The translations under genes and the position numbers were made by a program. A DNA stretch of 64,000 nucleotides from assembly GCA_016722445.1 (NCBI GenBank), contig JADKIZ010000011.1, positions 1 through 64,000 of the forward strand, given 5' to 3'. Shown here piece by piece: positions 17,835 through 26,801 of this stretch (its first letter is position 1; each line of letters starts with the position of its first letter). Below the pieces are notes generated by a model. It saw only the letters and a program-made list of their open reading frames with translations. It had not been told where the DNA came from and searched no databases. Origin of the DNA: Flavobacteriales bacterium (lineage in GTDB: Bacteria; Bacteroidota; Bacteroidia; Flavobacteriales_D; Sanyastnellaceae).

Positions 17835-18362
17835 TTATTTCTTTTTCGGATTGATGATGATAAACATCCTCTTTCCATCCAATTTAGGCATTTGCTCCGG
17901 TAAGCCGTATTCCATCAATTCCTGGATGAACTTCGTGAGCAAAATCTCTCCACGGTCTTTGTAGACAATGGATCGTCCTTTAAAGTGCACATAAGCACGA
18001 ACCTTTGAACCCTCTTGAAGAAATGCTTTCGCATGCTTCAGTTTGAAGTCGAAGTCGTGATCATCGGTATTCGGGCCAAAACGAATTTCCTTGGTAGTCA
18101 CATTCGTCTGTTTCGCCTTAATCTCCTTCATCTTCTTCTTCTGGTCGTAAAGGAATTTTTTATAATCCCCAATACGACATACCGGTGGCGTTGCAGTGCC
18201 GGAAATCTCGATCAGATCGAGTTCCTGTTCCTGCGCCATACGCAATGCTTCCGCTCTGCTGTATACGCCTTGCTCGATATTCTCACCCACCAGTCGAACT
18301 TCCGATGCCGTGATTTTTTCGTTCAGTTTGTGCTCAGGTTCGAGTGATCTGCGACCCCTCAT
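17835..18362 (-). CDS. infC: translation initiation factor IF-3
   Basis: 175 residues. N-terminal domain with VRLVGENIEQGVYSRAEAL and LDLIEISGTATPPVCRI, linker KKKMKEIKAKQ, C-terminal domain with EIRFGPNTDDHDFDFKL and KVRAYVHFKGR. IF-3 prevents premature 50S joining and proofreads the start codon. The frame opens at an ATG at 18362; many infC genes use AUU, but here a normal start fits MRGRRSLEPEHKLNEKI. It follows thrS by 67 bases and is cotranscribed with rpmI and rplT. Confidence 0.96.
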   Translation of the reverse strand: MRGRRSLEPEHKLNEKITASEVRLVGENIEQGVYSRAEALRMAQEQELDLIEISGTATPPVCRIGDYKKFLYDQKKKMKEIKAKQTNVTTKEIRFGPNTDDHDFDFKLKHAKAFLQEGSKVRAYVHFKGRSIVYKDRGEILLTKFIQELMEYGLPEQMPKLDGKRMFIIINPKKK

Positions 18363-18429
18363 AACCCTGTTGTTCGGTGCGTTAATGTGTCCTCCGTTTT
18401 TAATTAAACTCTATTCGTGCCTGATTGCG

Positions 18430-20367
18430 TTATTCTGCAAGCATGGCTTTTATTTCAGCATCCACCTTTTGGGCGAATGATTCAATGCTCATTTTACCTA
18501 GATCGCCTTCGCCTTTTTTCCTTGCTGAAACTGTGTTTCCAGCTTGTTCTTCTTCGCCGACGATCAACATGTATGTCACTTTTTCGACTTCCGCATCACG
18601 GATTTTCTTACCTACTTTCTCATTTCTTTCGTCAAAAAGTGCGCGAATATCGTAAGAATTCAGCTCCGTTGCTACTTTCCGTGCGTAATCATTGTATTTT
18701 TCTGATACCGGAAGTATTCTTACCTGCTCTGGAGTGAGCCAAAGTGGGAATTGTCCGGCACAGTGCTCAATGAGAATGGCCACAAAACGCTCCAATGAAC
18801 CAAATGGCGCACGGTGTATCATCACTGGTCGGTGCTTGGCGTTGTCGGCACCGGTATATTCCAGTTCAAAGCGCTCGGGCAGGTTATAGTCGATCTGAAC
18901 TGTTCCAAGTTGCCATTTCCGTCCAATCGCATCACGAACCATGAAGTCCAGCTTAGGTCCATAAAATGCCGCTTCGCCATATTCCACCACGGTTTTCAGC
19001 CCTTTTTCATTGGCCACTTCTTGTATGCCGCGCTCCGCTTTTTCCCAGTTTTCATCCGAACCGATGTATTTCGATGGATTATTGGGGTCACGAAGCGATA
19101 CCTGTGCAAGGAAATCAGGAAAATCAAGTGTTTTAAAGATATACAACACGAGGTCGATCACTTTGCCTACTTCATGTTTCACCTGGTCTGCCGTGCAGAA
19201 AATGTGCGCATCGTCTTGGGTAAATCCGCGTACTCGGGTCAGTCCATGCAATTCTCCTGTTTGTTCATAGCGATAAACAGTACCGAATTCCGCCATACGG
19301 ATCGGCAAATCGCGGTAGGAGCGAGGCTCCGATTTGAAAATCTCACAGTGGTGAGGACAGTTCATCGGCTTGAGCATATACAACTCGCCTTCCTGCGGAG
19401 TTGATATCGGCTGAAAACTGTCTTTACCGTATTTTTCCCAGTGACCACTTGTCACGTACAATTCTTTCGATCCGATATGAGGAGTGATAACTTGCACATA
19501 TCCCATTTTTTTCTGAGCCTGGGTCAGAAATGCCACCAGACGCATACGCAGGTCGGCACCTTTTGGCAACCAAAGAGGTAGTCCGCTTCCCACCTTTTGT
19601 GAGAAAGTGAAAAGACCAAGTTCTTTACCCAATTTGCGGTGATCACGCTTTTTCGCTTCTTCCAGCAATTTCAGGTAATCTTCCAATTCACTTTGTTTGG
19701 GGAAAGTGATGGCGTATACCCGGGTGAGCATTTTGTTTTTCTCATCACCGCGCCAATAGGCACCGGCAACATTCAAAAGCTTGGCAGCCTTGATGAATCC
19801 GGTGTTTGGAATATGTGGACCACGACACAAGTCAGTGAAATTACCCTGTGTGTAAAAAGTGATTTCACCGTCGTTCAATCCATCGATGAGTTCAAGTTTG
19901 TACTGATCTCCTTTTTCTGTGAAATAAGCAAGGGCATCTTGCTTCGATACTTCCTTGCGGATGTATTCATTCTTCTGGCGAGCCAACTCCAACATGGTTT
20001 TTTCAACCTTTGCAAAATCAGCCTGAGAAAATTCTACTTCTCCGAAATCAACATCGTAGTAAAATCCATTTTCTATTGGAGGTCCAATAGCCAGTTTGAT
20101 TCCTGGATAATGCGCCTCCAATGCTTCAGCCATCAAGTGAGCTGAAGAGTGCCACATGGTGCTTTTACCATCTTCGTCATTCCACGTATGAAGTTTCAAT
20201 GTAGCATTCGTTTCGATCGGACGATTGGCGTCTACAACTACGCCATTTACCGATGCACTGAGAACATTGCGGGCAAGGCCTTCACTGATCGAGGAGGCGA
20301 TCTCCATCGCTGAGGTGCCTTTTGCGACTTCGCGTTGACTTCCGTCGGGAAGTGTGATGGTTATCAT
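18430..20367 (-). CDS. thrS: threonyl-tRNA synthetase
   Basis: 645 residues, full length. Order: TGS domain (residues 1-60, ITLPDGSQREV), editing domain with SSAHLMAEAL (zinc-type HxxxH), class II catalytic core (FGTVYRYEQTGELHGLTRVRGFTQDDAH, motif 2) and motif 3 (HRAPFGSLERFVAILIEH), then the anticodon-binding domain ending in SARKKGEGDLGKM. It charges tRNA-Thr. First gene of the translation operon, with its own promoter at 20393-20422. Confidence 0.98.
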   Translation of the reverse strand: MITITLPDGSQREVAKGTSAMEIASSISEGLARNVLSASVNGVVVDANRPIETNATLKLHTWNDEDGKSTMWHSSAHLMAEALEAHYPGIKLAIGPPIENGFYYDVDFGEVEFSQADFAKVEKTMLELARQKNEYIRKEVSKQDALAYFTEKGDQYKLELIDGLNDGEITFYTQGNFTDLCRGPHIPNTGFIKAAKLLNVAGAYWRGDEKNKMLTRVYAITFPKQSELEDYLKLLEEAKKRDHRKLGKELGLFTFSQKVGSGLPLWLPKGADLRMRLVAFLTQAQKKMGYVQVITPHIGSKELYVTSGHWEKYGKDSFQPISTPQEGELYMLKPMNCPHHCEIFKSEPRSYRDLPIRMAEFGTVYRYEQTGELHGLTRVRGFTQDDAHIFCTADQVKHEVGKVIDLVLYIFKTLDFPDFLAQVSLRDPNNPSKYIGSDENWEKAERGIQEVANEKGLKTVVEYGEAAFYGPKLDFMVRDAIGRKWQLGTVQIDYNLPERFELEYTGADNAKHRPVMIHRAPFGSLERFVAILIEHCAGQFPLWLTPEQVRILPVSEKYNDYARKVATELNSYDIRALFDERNEKVGKKIRDAEVEKVTYMLIVGEEEQAGNTVSARKKGEGDLGKMSIESFAQKVDAEIKAMLAE

Positions 20368-20392
20368 ATGGTTGTTTTGAATTTCAGGGCCG

Positions 20393-20422
20393 CGAAGATA
20401 CGGATGAGTCTTTGATTACCAA
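20393..20422 (-). promoter_or_regulatory. Bacteroidota-type promoter for the thrS operon
   Basis: On the minus strand TTG (20420-20422), 19 bases, TATCTTCG (20393-20400): one mismatch to TAnnTTTG with ideal spacing. It lies 26 bases before the thrS ATG, so the leader is short. Confidence 0.6.
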
Positions 20423-20528
20423 CAACCAAAGGCCTACTTCTGACGATAGATATTTTTTTATGGTAATGTTAAGGATATGACAACCTTTCCTATGTTTGTC
20501 ATGGACAACCTTAACTCCGGCAACTTTT

Positions 20529-21011
20529 ATGGGGACGACTTTACGCTTTGTTCTAGTCCACATATTTTTGGTTTGCGTCAATATCGGTTTTTCACAGCAG
20601 GAAAATTGGTATGTACTGCAAATCTTGCATCCCGTGGATGACATTCAGATAAAATCTGTGATGTCCGAAATCCTTGTGTCGGCGCCAGATGCAAAAATCT
20701 GGTACAACGGAGCGAAATCAAATACAGTGGGGTGTAAGTCGGCTTCAGCCATCAATTGGTCACAGATAATTCATAACCTCATTCTCCATGATTTTTTCAT
20801 AGCAGAGATGACCCATGGTGCTATGCACTACTCTGGAATGAATGCGTCGGCCAGCTATTTTTTTGTACAAGCAACATATTATGCGGGACATTCGGATGAA
20901 ATGCCCGTCAATTGGACTGCACAATTGAACCACGATGAGTGGGATGCATTATCGGCCGATGTCAGGGATTATTATACTTTAAACGGCAACTACGAAATAG
21001 TAGAAAAGTAA
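20529..21011 (+). CDS. small secreted protein, first gene of cassette 1 (unknown family)
   Basis: 160 residues from the ATG at 20529, chosen because it opens a signal peptide (MGTTLRFVLVHIFLVCVNIGFSQ). The mature protein begins NWYVLQILH and shares with the gene at 23498 the blocks IWYNGAKSNTVGCKS, LHDFFIAEM and VRDYYTLNGNYEIV. I do not recognise the family. Its TAA stop overlaps the ATG of the next gene (TAATG), so the two are translationally coupled. A TATGTTTG element sits at 20491-20498, 31 bases upstream. The strict pairing with a T9SS substrate, kept in both tandem copies, suggests the two products work together at the cell surface; that is inference. Confidence 0.75.
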   Translation: MGTTLRFVLVHIFLVCVNIGFSQQENWYVLQILHPVDDIQIKSVMSEILVSAPDAKIWYNGAKSNTVGCKSASAINWSQIIHNLILHDFFIAEMTHGAMHYSGMNASASYFFVQATYYAGHSDEMPVNWTAQLNHDEWDALSADVRDYYTLNGNYEIVEK

Positions 21012-23320
21012 TGATCAAAAAATTGCCGAAATATCGCCTACTGATTCTGAGTTTTTTACTGGTGGTATCTACGCATGTTATGGCCCAACCGGCTAATGAT
21101 GATTGCCTGAATGCGGAGCCAATTTCATGCGGAACCACCGTGAATGGTACCACCGAGACGGCTACCAATGAAGTGGTTCCTGCTGGATGTTATGCCAACA
21201 ATACCTCTCCATCTGTATGGTATACGATTACCGGTGATGGTTCAAATATTACAGTGAGTATTTGTGGTACAACCTGGGATTCTCAAATTGCAGTTTATTC
21301 TGGCACCTGTGCTGCGCTCACCTGTATCGGTTTTAATGACGATGGTTGCGGTGTGTCTTCAACCTATACGTTTCCTTCAGTTCTTGGCGTGACTTATTAT
21401 GTACGGGTTTTTGGATATGGAGCGGCTTCTGGAACTTTTACATTGACTTCCTCATGTTCAGCACCTACTGTTGCTAATGACGCATGCGCTAATGCCATTG
21501 CAGTTGCTTGCGACGCTACAGTAACGGGCACAACCGTTGGTGCCACTGCTGATGCTATAGCGGCAGGTTGTTATGTCTTCAATACAAGTCCTGGTGTTTG
21601 GTATACCTTCACGGGAACTGGTGGTAATGTTACTGCCAGCCTTTGCGGTTCAACATTCGATACGCAAATTGCAGTGATGACTGGAAGTTGTGGCGCATTT
21701 ACTTGTCAAACCTATAATGATGACGGATGTGGCGCTCAATCTGTGGTAACAATAGCCACAACCGCAGGCACTTTATATTATATTTATGTTCAAGGTTATT
21801 TTACTTCGAGTGGGCCATTTACGCTGAGCATGACATGTATTGATCCCCCTCCTCCAGCCAATTGCGGCGATATAGAAGTAAATGGTTGTCCGGATATTGA
21901 TTTGGGTGCAGACATCAGTTTGCCTTCTTGTGCATCACCATGTACTCCTTTGTCTTTGACAGCGCAATATTTTGAAACAGGAAGTACAAGCAGTTATTCT
22001 GTGTGTCCTATTCCATATACGCCATATCCATATAATACGGGTACTGGTTTCAGTATTGGTATTGATGATGTTTGGACACCTGTGATCAATTTGCCTTTTG
22101 GTTTTTGTTTTTTCGGCGTGAATTACACGCAGTGTTTGGTTGGATCTAATGGAGTCATCACTTTTAATCTTGCGAATGCTGGCGGATATTGTCCATGGCC
22201 ATTTACAGCTCCTTGTCCAAGTCCTGCATTGCCAACCAATTCTATTTTCGGTGTTTATCACGATATAGATCCATCCGTCTATTGTGGTGGAGTGCCTTGT
22301 GGTGATGCTCGCTACGCCACATTTGGCACAGCTCCTTGTCGGGTTTTTGTGGTGAGTTTTGATAATATTCCACATTTTTCTGGAGCGTGTAATGCACTTC
22401 GAACCAGTTGTGAAATTGTTTTGTATGAAACCACCAATGTGATTGAAGTATTCATTGAAAATAAACCAGTCTGTTCTACATGGAATAGTGGCAATGCGCT
22501 AATCGGAATTCAGAACTCTTCTTCAACTGCAGGATATGCTCCACCTGGCAGAAATACAGGGCCTTGGGCTGCCGCAAATGAAGGATGGAGATTTACTCCA
22601 AGTGGTGGATCTAATGTGGTGATCAATTGGTATGATCAGGTTGGACTTATTGGCACTGGTTCAAGTATGAGTATTTGTCCTGATCAACTTTCAGAAACAT
22701 TTGTAGCCACTGCAACCTATACGCTTTGCAACGGAACCACGATAGTGGTAAGCGATGATGTGATCGTGCAATGCGCAAATCTGCAATTGCCAGTGGAATG
22801 GCTTTCCTTTGAAGTAAAATCCGTATCGAACGGGCGTGAAAATTTGTGTGAGTGGGTCACAGCTACGGAAGAAAACAACGATTACTTTACCATCCAACGC
22901 TCTCTTGACAATGAACATTGGACGGATATTGGCGTGGTAGATGGAGGAGGCAATTCTTTGTCTAAGCGCAATTATGTATTCTATGATCGAAATCCATTGT
23001 ATGGCTTGAGTTATTATCGGATAGCTCAAACGGATTTCGATGGTGATGTACAGTATTCAGAAACACGAACAATCCATAGAAATGCAGATACGGATTTTAG
23101 CATTTATCCGAATCCGGCAAATGATCGTTTGGTGGTACAACCATGGAAAAAGGATCTGAGTATTGTGTTGATCGATCAGAACGGTCGTAAAATCCCATGC
23201 AGCTGCTCATTGACTGGCGAATTGGATGTTAGCAATGTTTCAGCAGGATCTTATACTGTGGAAATAGTGAATACTGGCTCTGGTGAAGTCGTACGTCGGC
23301 ACCTTGTTATTACCAGATAG
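21011..23320 (+). CDS. large Cys-rich T9SS-secreted protein, second gene of cassette 1
   Basis: 769 residues. Signal peptide (LLILSFLLVVSTHVMAQ), then two repeats of about 125 residues of the pre-peptidase C-terminal type (NDDCLNAEPISCG...SVWYTITGDG...SQIAVYSGTC), a central Cys-rich nidogen-like region (SPCTPLSLTAQYFETGS, GIDDVWTPVINLPFGFCFFG, SNGVITF, IFGVYHDIDPS, VIEVFIENKPVC), the segment LPVEWLSFEVKS that precedes many T9SS tails, and a C-terminal type A sorting domain (FSIYPNPANDRLVVQPW ... GSYTVEIVN). It should be exported by Sec, cross the outer membrane through the T9SS and be surface-bound or released. Paralogue of the protein at 23983. Confidence 0.85.
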   Translation: MIKKLPKYRLLILSFLLVVSTHVMAQPANDDCLNAEPISCGTTVNGTTETATNEVVPAGCYANNTSPSVWYTITGDGSNITVSICGTTWDSQIAVYSGTCAALTCIGFNDDGCGVSSTYTFPSVLGVTYYVRVFGYGAASGTFTLTSSCSAPTVANDACANAIAVACDATVTGTTVGATADAIAAGCYVFNTSPGVWYTFTGTGGNVTASLCGSTFDTQIAVMTGSCGAFTCQTYNDDGCGAQSVVTIATTAGTLYYIYVQGYFTSSGPFTLSMTCIDPPPPANCGDIEVNGCPDIDLGADISLPSCASPCTPLSLTAQYFETGSTSSYSVCPIPYTPYPYNTGTGFSIGIDDVWTPVINLPFGFCFFGVNYTQCLVGSNGVITFNLANAGGYCPWPFTAPCPSPALPTNSIFGVYHDIDPSVYCGGVPCGDARYATFGTAPCRVFVVSFDNIPHFSGACNALRTSCEIVLYETTNVIEVFIENKPVCSTWNSGNALIGIQNSSSTAGYAPPGRNTGPWAAANEGWRFTPSGGSNVVINWYDQVGLIGTGSSMSICPDQLSETFVATATYTLCNGTTIVVSDDVIVQCANLQLPVEWLSFEVKSVSNGRENLCEWVTATEENNDYFTIQRSLDNEHWTDIGVVDGGGNSLSKRNYVFYDRNPLYGLSYYRIAQTDFDGDVQYSETRTIHRNADTDFSIYPNPANDRLVVQPWKKDLSIVLIDQNGRKIPCSCSLTGELDVSNVSAGSYTVEIVNTGSGEVVRRHLVITR

Positions 23321-23448
23321 TTCTGCTAAGTAAAAGTAGAACAGACGAAAACTTCTTGTTCTCTGGCCGTATGTGGGCTTCTTGGTCGCACCTACAGTGC
23401 CCGATTTGATTGTTAAGGCGATTTTAATAAAACCGCCGAGATTCTCCC

Positions 23449-23456
23449 TATCTTTG
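23449..23456 (+). promoter_or_regulatory. possible -7 element for cassette 2
   Basis: TATCTTTG matches TAnnTTTG exactly and lies 41 bases before the start codon at 23498; no clear TTG is found at the -33 position. Cassette 1 has TATGTTTG in the same place relative to its first gene. Confidence 0.4.
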
Positions 23457-23497
23457 TTTTTCGTTTACTTTGAGTATTAACACCTGACTGACAAACC

Positions 23498-23986
23498 ATG
23501 CTGCCACTACACGGCAAAATATTCCTTGTGCTTATTTTCATCTTTTTCGGTGAAACACGCGCTCAGGCTCAAACTGAGCATTGGTACGTATTGCAGGTTG
23601 TTGGTCAGATGGATGAAGCCGAATTGAAATCGGCCATGAGTTACATCCAACAAGTGGCTCCAGGCACTTCTGTCTGGTACAACGATTCCCGATCAAATAC
23701 CATTGGTTGCAAAAGCACTATAGAAATTTCCTGGCCTCAAGTCATTTCTGAGTTGCGAGCTCACGATTTCTTTTTGGCTGATGTGACCAAATGCAGATGT
23801 CATTCTTCGGATGTCAATGCAATCACCAGTATTTTCTTTATCGAAGCATGTTATTATGCCAGTCATGCAGACAATATTCCTCAAGGTTGGATAGCACGTT
23901 TGAATAAATCAGAATTCGATGCATTGCCTGAAGGTGTGAGAGATTTTTATGAAGATCAGGGAAATTATGAGTTGGTGAACAAATGA
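23498..23986 (+). CDS. small secreted protein, first gene of cassette 2 (unknown family)
   Basis: 162 residues with signal peptide (GKIFLVLIFIFFGETRAQAQ). It is a diverged copy of the protein at 20529: HWYVLQVVG, VWYNDSRSNTIGCKS, AHDFFLADV and VRDFYEDQGNYELV align with the same blocks there. One Cys in GCKS is shared by both; a second pair here is CRCHSS. It overlaps the next gene by four bases (ATGATGA), so coupling is again expected. The function is unknown. Confidence 0.75.
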   Translation: MLPLHGKIFLVLIFIFFGETRAQAQTEHWYVLQVVGQMDEAELKSAMSYIQQVAPGTSVWYNDSRSNTIGCKSTIEISWPQVISELRAHDFFLADVTKCRCHSSDVNAITSIFFIEACYYASHADNIPQGWIARLNKSEFDALPEGVRDFYEDQGNYELVNK

Positions 23987-26706
23987 TGAATCGGTCACTA
24001 CATATCGTTTTGTTGATTGGATTCATGTTCATCTTTGGTGGGGCAGGATCACAAACACCATCCAATGATTGCTCCACTGCGGTTGGGCAACAACTTACGG
24101 TGGGAGCAACTTGCACAGGACTTGCATATACCATCAATTCGGCCATTGGGCTTCCGGCATTACCAATTTGCAATGGCGGACTGGCAACTGGTCAGGATGG
24201 TTGGTTTTGGTTCAATGCAACTGCGACAACAACCGTTATTCAATGTACCAATACCAATCGTGATGCTGTGCTCTACGTGTATACTGGAACTTGCGGATCA
24301 CTAACTTTAAATAGTTGTACAGATTATTATATTGGTTCTCCTTCAACTGAATCTCTTACACTGAACACTACGATTGGCCTGACTTATTTTGTGAGAATTG
24401 TGAGATATACTGGGGCAGGTGGTAATATGAACGGAACCATTTGTGTTTATAGTCCACCTCCGGTGGCCAACGACAATTGTGCAAATGCCATTTCGATCAA
24501 TTGTGGATCAACTGTCAGTGGCACTACAGTGGGAGCAACCACAGAGACCATACCTGCTGCTTGTTATGCCACCAATACTTCACCAAGTGTCTGGTATACG
24601 TTTACAGGTACCGGTGGAAGTGTAACATTGAGTTTGTGTGCAGGTACTACGTTTGATACGGAATTAGCTGTGTTCACTGGGTCTTGTGCCAGTTTAACCT
24701 GTTACACTACCAACGATGAAGGTTGTGGTTCGCAATCGACAGTAACAATTGACGCATGCACTGGAGTGACTTACTATGTGCGGGTTGCAGGTTGGGGAAA
24801 TAATCTAGGAACCTTTCAACTGAGTATGACTTGCGCTGCTCCTGTAGTGGCCAATGACGCATGCTGTACAGCCATCAATATGACATGTCCGCAAACTGTT
24901 ACAGGCAATACTACAGCGGCGGCGGATGATGCATTGCCTGGTGGATGTTACGATGATTGGGTTGGGGTAACCAAAGGAGTATGGTACAAATTCACTGGAA
25001 ATGGCGGAAGCATGACGGTGAGTGCATGCGGTTCTGCCTTTGATACGCAATTGTCCGTATTGACCGGTAGTTGCGGTTCTTTTAGTTGTGTAGGCTACAA
25101 TGACCAGTTCTGTGGCAATCAATCTCAGGTTACGGTGAGTACAGTCGCAGGAACAACTTATTATGTCTGTTTGTTTGGATACTTTGGTGATTATGGTGCT
25201 TATAGCCTGAGTCTGTCTTGCGGCACTCCTTTCAACAATACCTGTGTTGACCTTGAAGTGAATGGATGTCCTGATATTGATCTGGGAACCGATATCAATT
25301 TGTCAGCTTGCACTTCGCCATGTACCACTTCTGTTAGTTTGAATGCCCAGTATTTTGAAACGGGTACTACTACCGCTTATCAGGTTTGTAGTGTGCCTTA
25401 TATTCCGTATCCGTATAACTCTGGAACAGGATTCAGCATTGGCGTGGATGATGTGTACACAGGGATTATCAACCTACCTTTCAATTTTTGCTTTTTTGGT
25501 GCTTCATACAATCAATGCGTCGTAGGTTCGAATGGCGTTATTAGTTTTAATACCGCTTATGCAAGTGCAACATGTCCATTTGCTTACAATGTTACATGTC
25601 CCAACAATACACTTCCAATAAACGCCATTTTCGGTGTATATCAGGATATTGATCCGTCCGTCTATTGCGGTGCAGTATTGTGCAGTGATGCGCGTTATTC
25701 GGTTTTCGGAACTTCACCATGCAGGGTTTTTGTCGTGAGTTACGACAATCTACCACTCTATTCTTATGATTGTGAATATTTGAAAACCACGTGTCAAATT
25801 GCGATATACGAAACCACGAATGTGATCGAAGTTTTTATCGAAAACAAACCTGTCTGTGGTAGTTGGAATTACGGAAATTCTTTGGTAGGTATTCAAAATG
25901 CCGCAGGAACCGTTGGTTATGCACCGCAAGGAAGGAATACGGGAGATTGGATTGCTTCTAATGAAGGATGGCGATTTATTCCTTCTGGACCATCGAATGT
26001 CTCCATTGCGTGGTATGATCAGAATGGACAGATAGGCACGGGAACATCAGTGAGTGTGTGTCCTTCGAATACAACACAGACCTATGTTGCAACGGCTACC
26101 TACACCCAATGCAATGGCGCGACGGTCGTGGTTTCCGATGATGTGAATATCGTTTGTGCAACACTTCAACTTCCTGTTGAGTGGTTGTCTTTCGAGGTCA
26201 TTCCTGCATCAGATGGATTGTCCAATCTATTGAAATGGGTTACTGCCTCTGAAGAAAACAATGATTATTTCACCGTGCAGAGATCGCTGGATGGATTGAC
26301 ATGGATTGACTTGGGAATCGTGGATGGCGGCGGCAATTCAATGACTGAGAAGTCTTATGCATTTGATGATAAACATCCAGTGTCTGGATTGAGTTATTAC
26401 CGTCTGGTCCAGACGGATTTCAATGGTGAAAAAAACTATTCTGAAATTAGAAGTGTTACAAGAACGAAAGATTCAGCTATGACACTTTTTCCCAACCCGG
26501 CAAAAGACAAAGTAAAAATCCAACCCTGGGTTGCCGGAAATGTTGTCACACTTTTGGATAATAGCGGTAGGGAATTGCCTTGCACATACGACCAACAGGG
26601 TGAATTGGATCTTGCTGGAATTGTCGCCGGCTCTTATTTTGTAGTCGTTAAAAATCTCACTTCGGGTAAATCGGAACGCCTGAGATTGGTGGTTAGTGCT
26701 CCCTGA
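23983..26706 (+). CDS. large Cys-rich T9SS-secreted protein, second gene of cassette 2
   Basis: 907 residues. Same plan as the protein at 21011 with one more N-terminal repeat: a diverged first unit (residues ~20-165, GQDGWFWFNATATTT), two closer units (SVWYTFTGTGGSVTLSLC; GVWYKFTGNGGSMTVSAC), the nidogen-like centre (GVDDVYTGIINLPFNFCFFG, IFGVYQDIDPS), LPVEWLSFEVIP and a type A sorting domain (MTLFPNPAKDKVKIQPW ... GSYFVVVKN). The two proteins differ mainly in the number of N-terminal repeats, as expected after tandem duplication followed by repeat gain or loss. Surface adhesion or matrix roles are common for such proteins, but nothing here proves one. Confidence 0.85.
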   Translation: MMNRSLHIVLLIGFMFIFGGAGSQTPSNDCSTAVGQQLTVGATCTGLAYTINSAIGLPALPICNGGLATGQDGWFWFNATATTTVIQCTNTNRDAVLYVYTGTCGSLTLNSCTDYYIGSPSTESLTLNTTIGLTYFVRIVRYTGAGGNMNGTICVYSPPPVANDNCANAISINCGSTVSGTTVGATTETIPAACYATNTSPSVWYTFTGTGGSVTLSLCAGTTFDTELAVFTGSCASLTCYTTNDEGCGSQSTVTIDACTGVTYYVRVAGWGNNLGTFQLSMTCAAPVVANDACCTAINMTCPQTVTGNTTAAADDALPGGCYDDWVGVTKGVWYKFTGNGGSMTVSACGSAFDTQLSVLTGSCGSFSCVGYNDQFCGNQSQVTVSTVAGTTYYVCLFGYFGDYGAYSLSLSCGTPFNNTCVDLEVNGCPDIDLGTDINLSACTSPCTTSVSLNAQYFETGTTTAYQVCSVPYIPYPYNSGTGFSIGVDDVYTGIINLPFNFCFFGASYNQCVVGSNGVISFNTAYASATCPFAYNVTCPNNTLPINAIFGVYQDIDPSVYCGAVLCSDARYSVFGTSPCRVFVVSYDNLPLYSYDCEYLKTTCQIAIYETTNVIEVFIENKPVCGSWNYGNSLVGIQNAAGTVGYAPQGRNTGDWIASNEGWRFIPSGPSNVSIAWYDQNGQIGTGTSVSVCPSNTTQTYVATATYTQCNGATVVVSDDVNIVCATLQLPVEWLSFEVIPASDGLSNLLKWVTASEENNDYFTVQRSLDGLTWIDLGIVDGGGNSMTEKSYAFDDKHPVSGLSYYRLVQTDFNGEKNYSEIRSVTRTKDSAMTLFPNPAKDKVKIQPWVAGNVVTLLDNSGRELPCTYDQQGELDLAGIVAGSYFVVVKNLTSGKSERLRLVVSAP

Positions 26707-26756
26707 TACCATCCTTTATTCTACTTATTTCTTTTGTTATTGTGAAATGCGCGGGT

Positions 26757-26785
26757 TTGTGGATTGCTTGCGATTGTTATCTTCG
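26757..26785 (+). promoter_or_regulatory. Bacteroidota-type promoter for pdhB
   Basis: TTG (26757-26759), 18 bases, TATCTTCG (26778-26785); the start codon follows 16 bases later. Confidence 0.5.
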
Positions 26786-26801
26786 CGCCTCTAATATTTG
26801 A

